The notes under the pieces were generated by a model. That model made no database searches. It was not told where the DNA came from and saw nothing but the letters and a program-made list of their open reading frames with translations. Positions 59,761 through 64,000 of a DNA stretch of 64,000 nt are shown in pieces. The translations under genes were made by a program, and so were the position numbers. The stretch's first letter is position 1. Each line of letters opens with the position of its first letter. Source of the DNA: Alteromonas oceanisediminis (GTDB taxonomy: Bacteria; Pseudomonadota; Gammaproteobacteria; Enterobacterales; Alteromonadaceae); NCBI RefSeq assembly GCF_018474025.1, contig NZ_JAHCTA010000001.1, positions 124,001-188,000 of the forward strand, written 5' to 3'.

Positions 59761-62700
59761 GTTCTTTATCTCTAAAAATGAATTTAGAAGAAAGTTGAGC
59801 ACTATGGAGTGCTGCGGCTATTTCCTCATCTGACATATCTGCAACAGTAAACTGTGACGGCAAGTCTGACCCACTAATTTCCTCTAACCTGTCACCAAAG
59901 CCGTCAAAAGGCTCATTAAAACTTTCGGTTTTCGTTCCTACTAACCAGAGATTTGACTCAAACCACCGGTAACCGAGCAGGTTTGGATTCAACGAAGCAA
60001 GTCGTTCACCGCCATTGCCGTTTTTCAAAATAATCTTCGGTAGCACAAAACAGTTGCTGTTCTCAGAACATAGCCCATTAACAACGTGAAATGCCGCGTT
60101 TGAAACATGACTAAAAGGACGGTTACTGCCACGCTCAATATCACCGTCCATTTCCATAACAGTAACGCCTTTAGGAAATTTTAGAACAGATTCCAATACG
60201 GGATAATCAAACACAATCAGCCCATTGCCCGATTTAGACCGGAGAATGCTGTTGTTTTCTAGAGTGTTCAAAAACTGGCAGTGATCAAACTGAGCTGTTA
60301 GATAATAGACCACTGAGTCAAAAACCACGCCATCGGTGCAATTGGAATGATCAAGGCCGGTAACTGTCAAATCTACATTGATGTCGAGTTGGCGACATTG
60401 AAGTCGAAATGCGTCGATAAAACTAGTTGAGTTGGTACTCAGGAGAACACGCTTGCCCTGTAATCGTGTTTTCGTTAGGGCTTCAATTCTTAACCATCTC
60501 ATCGATGACGAGTTGTCAAGGTGCAAGGATTTTGACGAAAACATCTCTACCACTTTAGTTAAGCACGTTTCCCATTCACTCAAAACCTTGGGAAGACACT
60601 TGCTTCTGACAGTTTGGTTGGCTGAACTAAGCTTACTTAGAACAGCACTCGCGTAATTGACGCTTCCATATAGATAGTAAAATATTAATGAGCTATTATT
60701 TTTCACTGAATCTATCAATACGCTACGCTGCTCTTCAATCAGTTCATCCACGTTGACAGACTTAGTGCTACTCATGAAGGATTTAACAATATCGAGAATT
60801 TTTATGGCGTCGTGCTCAAGTGCTTTGGTGTCTTTCAGTGCATCAAATCGCCTCACGATTTCCGCATTTAATTTATTTGAAAAAAGATCTTTCTTGATTG
60901 TATCCACACATGTGTTTTTTTCGCTGGGAGTGGTCGAAACGATAACGTAGTCCATGGAAAGTGGCCGAGTTCCATTGATCATTGCTCCATCTGAACAATT
61001 ATATACGTCCGTTGGCCTTGCCTTCACAGCTTCCTCCAAGACCATTTTGGCAATTTTGAACTCATGTTTAGTATAGACAGTCGGAGAAAAATTCCCCTCT
61101 ACTTCCAGTACTGCGTGATTCTTAGCAACGTAGTCATACAATTGTTCGCCAGAATCATCGTAGTACCCTGAAGATTGGCTGTGATGTTTTTTTAAGTCGG
61201 TATACCCTAAATCGATACCAACAAGATAGATTTCGTTAGGATTCATCGCACTAAATACATCAAAAGCAAAATTAGCCACCGTCGGAAATGCAAAGGGCAG
61301 AACATGAACTGATTTTGAATTTATAATTGAAGTCCATGCGACGGTTGAAGCTTCCCCTTCCTTAAAACAGAAAAACACCTCTTTGTAAAGTGCGCATGTA
61401 TCAGGATGAATACCGTTGCAAGATAGCAAAGAAACTTTTTTAAGATAATCGAAGCTACCGACTCGGCACGCCCAATCGAACGTTGCACGGTTTTGCTCAA
61501 TCTCACAATGAAAATCGGGGATCACGTCGTTTTCATACAACGTCTTTAAGGCAGTGCCACAACTAACGATGATACTTTGGCTGTGCACCGTTTTTAATAG
61601 CGACAAACTGCTATCTAAAGAAGGTCCGTTGCCGACTAAGACGATCGGAACTTTTTTATGCGAATAACTTAGCCTTTGATGCGGATTACTTAATAGCATT
61701 GGCGCGTTTTTTTCTATAACACTGCGGGTGTGATTGATCCCATAAAATGCATGGTCAAAATAATCACCCATCGACAATAGCAGTTTCAGTTGCTCTTGTA
61801 GATCATGAAGTGCTGCATCAGTCGCCTTATTCACGTAACTTTGAACTACGTATGTCTGGGCTAAAAGATAAGGCCCTAAGGAGTAAAACTGACGGATCAG
61901 GCCTCTAGTGATGTTTGAACCGTTGTCTCCAATATTAATGTAAAGCCTGTGCTCAGACTGATCGATTTTGTGCAAAATGGCGTGCCAATCTATATTAAAC
62001 AGTGATGCGTAGAAAAAGTCTGAGTTAGGCTCACAAATAAACAGATTTTCAACATCATGATTGTCTAGCAATTGTGCTAATAAGTCGCCTGCACCCAACC
62101 CAAACATAATTATAGACTTTGCGACCTTTGGAAGTTCTGCAACTTCCTCTTCCACTTCGTCGATGAGTAACTCAGTATTTATTACGAATTGATAATGCGC
62201 GTAATGCCTTAATTTTTCTCCGGTGTAGCCTAAAACCACTCCATTTTTGTTAGGGAACTGACTAAAATGTCGGAACTCATCACTGGCTACTTCGCATAGA
62301 GGGTCATGGCTAAAAACGGATTGAGAAAAGTCATTTAGCATATTGAATTGGCCATCTCCATCACGGATAGGATGCCAAATTTTGGGACTATAATTTTTGT
62401 ATTGACTGGCTATTTCAGGAAAAAAGTTCTCAAGGGCTGCAAAGTTTCGCTCAAACAAATCATTTTTTTTAGACTCTACCCTAATACTCTTATCCGGAAT
62501 CGCAGTTCCCCAAGGATAATTAAAATTTAAATAGGTATAGTCGTTGAGAGGCGCTACTTTTAGCTCCGATAAATTAGTCCAATGACCACGCGTGAATTGG
62601 TTGACTAGAGAATCAAACACCGCAGTATGGTAATGCCGATAAACAAAAAATTCAGAAAACGAAAAATGTTGTTGAAGTTCTAAAATATCGCCAACCAAAT

Positions 62701-63283
62701 TGGAAGCGTCTTCGCCAATTTGGAAATATAGGGCAATATTTTTTTTTGCGCACAAACGCAGTAAGGACTGCCAATCTTGAACGAAACAAGCACATTTAAA
62801 CAGGTCTATGTCTGGCTCATAAATTAAGATATGCGAGAGGTCATGTTCCTTAATAAGGATATCAAGCGCGTGACCTAGTCCTAAACCTAGAACCACTAAC
62901 ACTTCTATTTCTTTTGGTAAAACAACGGAATCTGCGAGCCGTTCAAGTGGCGCACTAGAGTGTTGTTTATTTTGGTGGCATGGTACTTTCAGCGCTGCAC
63001 GCTGATAGTCTTTGACATGGCGCTTTACTTCCGACGCTGGTGATTGACCATAGAAAACCCTACCGTTTGTGTAATCAACGATGTTGGGCTCAGCAAACTT
63101 GTTGACGAAAATTGATTTTCGCTCTGGAGGTCCACTTTCCAAAATTCTCGCTAAACTTGGAATGAAATGAGAAAATGCACGCTTATTGTTTGAGAACTTT
63201 TGATTTAATGTGTTGGCAAATTGTTGCTCTCGCGCTTGCTGAATATCTAATTCATCTATATGGAATTGAATAAGTTCACGCAT
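59753..63283 (-). CDS. maf: Motility accessory factor Maf (DUF115), large form with duplicated N-terminal domain
   Basis: Maf proteins are thought to transfer pseudaminic or related nonulosonic acids to flagellin before export. The 1176-residue protein contains two copies of a Rossmann-like module: LVVLGLGLGHALDILI with YEPDIDLFKCACFVQDW (about 125-175) and IIMFGLGAGDLLAQLL with CEPNSDFFYASLFNIDW (about 388-440). The DUF115/MptE-like core follows (IVLVGNGPSLDSSLSLL, about 545, IIVSCGTALKTLYE, DFHCEIEQN, IYLVGIDLGYTD), then an unassigned C-terminal third. It is noticeably AT-rich. It lies 78 nt after the FliT-like gene and overlaps pseB by 8 nt, the expected company. Confidence 0.88.
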   Translation of the reverse strand: MRELIQFHIDELDIQQAREQQFANTLNQKFSNNKRAFSHFIPSLARILESGPPERKSIFVNKFAEPNIVDYTNGRVFYGQSPASEVKRHVKDYQRAALKVPCHQNKQHSSAPLERLADSVVLPKEIEVLVVLGLGLGHALDILIKEHDLSHILIYEPDIDLFKCACFVQDWQSLLRLCAKKNIALYFQIGEDASNLVGDILELQQHFSFSEFFVYRHYHTAVFDSLVNQFTRGHWTNLSELKVAPLNDYTYLNFNYPWGTAIPDKSIRVESKKNDLFERNFAALENFFPEIASQYKNYSPKIWHPIRDGDGQFNMLNDFSQSVFSHDPLCEVASDEFRHFSQFPNKNGVVLGYTGEKLRHYAHYQFVINTELLIDEVEEEVAELPKVAKSIIMFGLGAGDLLAQLLDNHDVENLFICEPNSDFFYASLFNIDWHAILHKIDQSEHRLYINIGDNGSNITRGLIRQFYSLGPYLLAQTYVVQSYVNKATDAALHDLQEQLKLLLSMGDYFDHAFYGINHTRSVIEKNAPMLLSNPHQRLSYSHKKVPIVLVGNGPSLDSSLSLLKTVHSQSIIVSCGTALKTLYENDVIPDFHCEIEQNRATFDWACRVGSFDYLKKVSLLSCNGIHPDTCALYKEVFFCFKEGEASTVAWTSIINSKSVHVLPFAFPTVANFAFDVFSAMNPNEIYLVGIDLGYTDLKKHHSQSSGYYDDSGEQLYDYVAKNHAVLEVEGNFSPTVYTKHEFKIAKMVLEEAVKARPTDVYNCSDGAMINGTRPLSMDYVIVSTTPSEKNTCVDTIKKDLFSNKLNAEIVRRFDALKDTKALEHDAIKILDIVKSFMSSTKSVNVDELIEEQRSVLIDSVKNNSSLIFYYLYGSVNYASAVLSKLSSANQTVRSKCLPKVLSEWETCLTKVVEMFSSKSLHLDNSSSMRWLRIEALTKTRLQGKRVLLSTNSTSFIDAFRLQCRQLDINVDLTVTGLDHSNCTDGVVFDSVVYYLTAQFDHCQFLNTLENNSILRSKSGNGLIVFDYPVLESVLKFPKGVTVMEMDGDIERGSNRPFSHVSNAAFHVVNGLCSENSNCFVLPKIILKNGNGGERLASLNPNLLGYRWFESNLWLVGTKTESFNEPFDGFGDRLEEISGSDLPSQFTVADMSDEEIAAALHSAQLSSKFIFRDKEHV

Positions 63284-63361
63284 TTAGTTAACAACATTTT
63301 GGATAAATTCGTCTAAAACCACATCGTTCCCTTAAACTATCCGGCAATCTTAATTTGCCGA

Positions 63362-63664
63362 CTATCGATACTTTCGCACAGCCTTGGCGTCTTTGACAAA
63401 TTTAGTTAATGATTTGAATGATTCGTCGAAAAGACGCTGACTCCTTTCAACAAAATACTGATTTTTTTTATGTTCAGCATCAACGAAGGTGGTTAAGTCT
63501 TCTCCCTCCAGTAAGGCAAGACATTTAGTGACCAATGCGTCTCTTTCTTCCACCAACGTCAATAACTCTTCTGTTTCCGGTTCATCAGCCGCCAATATGG
63601 ATTCAATTCGCTGATTCTGAACTTGAATAGCCTGTTGATAGGTGCGCGCGTTGGGCTCAGCCAT
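63362..63664 (-). CDS. FliT-like flagellar chaperone, hypothetical
   Basis: The 100-residue protein is charged and all-helical by composition (QVQNQRIESILAADEPETEE, LLTLVEERDALVTKCLALL), without membrane segments. It starts 5 nt after fliS, the position of fliT (chaperone of the FliD cap) in many bacteria. Sequence alone does not prove FliT, whose conservation is low; position and size are the argument. The 78-nt gap to maf holds a CGGCAA/TTGCCG inverted repeat with no T-run. Confidence 0.55.
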   Translation of the reverse strand: MAEPNARTYQQAIQVQNQRIESILAADEPETEELLTLVEERDALVTKCLALLEGEDLTTFVDAEHKKNQYFVERSQRLFDESFKSLTKFVKDAKAVRKYR

Positions 63665-63669
63665 TCAGA

Positions 63670-64000
63670 TTAAACAGCCTCGCGTTTTTGCCGTTGTGCA
63701 GCATACGCTTCCTGCTTTGCAGATTCAGGGATTTGTAACCAAGCGTCACGAATGGGCGAAAGCAGTCGAATGACCTCGTCAACGATTTCCGTACTATTCT
63801 GCACATTGGCGTCCGTTAGACGTTGCACCATATAATCATAAAGCGAAAACAAATTCTCCGCGACTTCACCGCCCGATTTCATATCAAGCGTATCGCGTAA
63901 ATTAATTAAAATAGCTGTTGAGCGCGACAAGTGTTCAGAGCGGCCTGCAAAGTCTTTCCGCTCGATACAGCCTTTTGCATAAGCCATTTTGTCCAGCGCA
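63670..64000 (-). CDS. fliS: Flagellin export chaperone FliS, 5' part outside window
   Basis: FliS binds flagellin in the cytosol and prevents early polymerisation. The visible part contains AYAKGCIERKDFAGRSEHLS, TAILINLRDTLDMKSGGEVA and ENLFSLYDYMVQRLTDANVQ, unmistakably the FliS core and C-terminal half. The frame is open to the right edge (codons reading ALDK precede the first visible ATG at 63987), so that ATG is internal and the true start lies beyond 64000. fliT-like and maf genes follow. Confidence 0.95.
   Translation of the reverse strand, partial: ALDKMAYAKGCIERKDFAGRSEHLSRSTAILINLRDTLDMKSGGEVAENLFSLYDYMVQRLTDANVQNSTEIVDEVIRLLSPIRDAWLQIPESAKQEAYAAQRQKREAV

Noticed and set aside
59761-59802. 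Longer pseB start
   Set aside because: It would add a hydrophobic leader overlapping maf by 50 nt; homologues start at the MFSNKSILITGG position.
63298-63361. Sigma-28-like GCCGGATA before maf
   Set aside because: The -10 has an inserted G and no TAAA at the proper distance; only an inverted repeat CGGCAA/TTGCCG remains.
1-64000. CRISPR arrays, IS elements, tRNA or rRNA genes
   Set aside because: No direct-repeat arrays, transposase-like proteins, or RNA gene signatures were seen on reading the window.

Overview
This window reads as the flagellar/chemotaxis locus of a polarly flagellated gammaproteobacterium. The evidence is the FlrA/FlrB/FlrC sigma-54 cascade, the FlhF/FlhG polar placement pair, a CheY-CheZ-CheA-CheB-ParA-like string and RpoF (FliA). 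Gene order and protein style resemble Alteromonadales (Alteromonas/Shewanella-like); that placement is an inference from memory, not a search. No tRNA, rRNA, IS element or CRISPR array was seen.

Layout. 1-31.1 kb (all minus strand): a ParA-like ATPase (cut by the window edge), cheB, cheA, cheZ, cheY, fliA, flhG, flhF, flhA, flhB, fliR, fliQ, fliP, fliO, fliN, fliM, fliL and fliK. A foreign-looking insert follows (galM, a formylglycine-generating-type enzyme, and what looks like the tail of a broken galactokinase), then fliJ, fliI, fliH, fliG, fliF, fliE, flrC, flrB, flrA and a short flagellin. Strong sigma-54 signatures precede fliE and fliK, a weaker one precedes flrB, and a marginal one precedes flhA. 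Clear hairpin-plus-T-run terminators follow flrC and the flagellin.

31.2-63.3 kb: a large glycan locus. A minus-strand Stealth-type phosphotransferase gene lies directly upstream of the flagellin gene. A plus-strand operon (32.4-39.2 kb) begins with a consensus-matching sigma-28 promoter and encodes a WlbA/WlbB/WlbC-type set for a 2,3-diacetamido-2,3-dideoxy-glucuronic acid nucleotide sugar, two fused glycosyltransferases and a methyltransferase. Converging on it, a roughly 24-kb minus-strand run (63.3 to 39.2 kb) carries maf, the complete pseudaminic acid set (pseB, pseC, pseF, pseI, pseG, pseH), a GT9-like protein, an acyl module (acyl carrier protein, FabG-like reductase, AMP-ligase, LuxE-like and LuxC-like proteins), a LicD-like protein, a nucleotide-sugar epimerase, a DegT aminotransferase, an AsnB-type amidotransferase, an unknown membrane protein, a formyltransferase, a methyltransferase and a deacetylase-like protein. 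The right edge carries a FliT-like chaperone gene and the 3' part of fliS.

How it fits together. FlrA (sigma-54) would switch on flrBC; FlrBC would drive fliE and fliK class promoters; FliA would drive late genes, apparently including sugar synthesis. The glycan genes most likely decorate flagellin, with Maf as the probable nonulosonate transferase. The most unusual element is the LuxC/LuxE/ACP/ligase/reductase module inside the pseudaminic acid operon, without luciferase genes: it suggests that an activated or reduced acyl group is made for the flagellar glycan.
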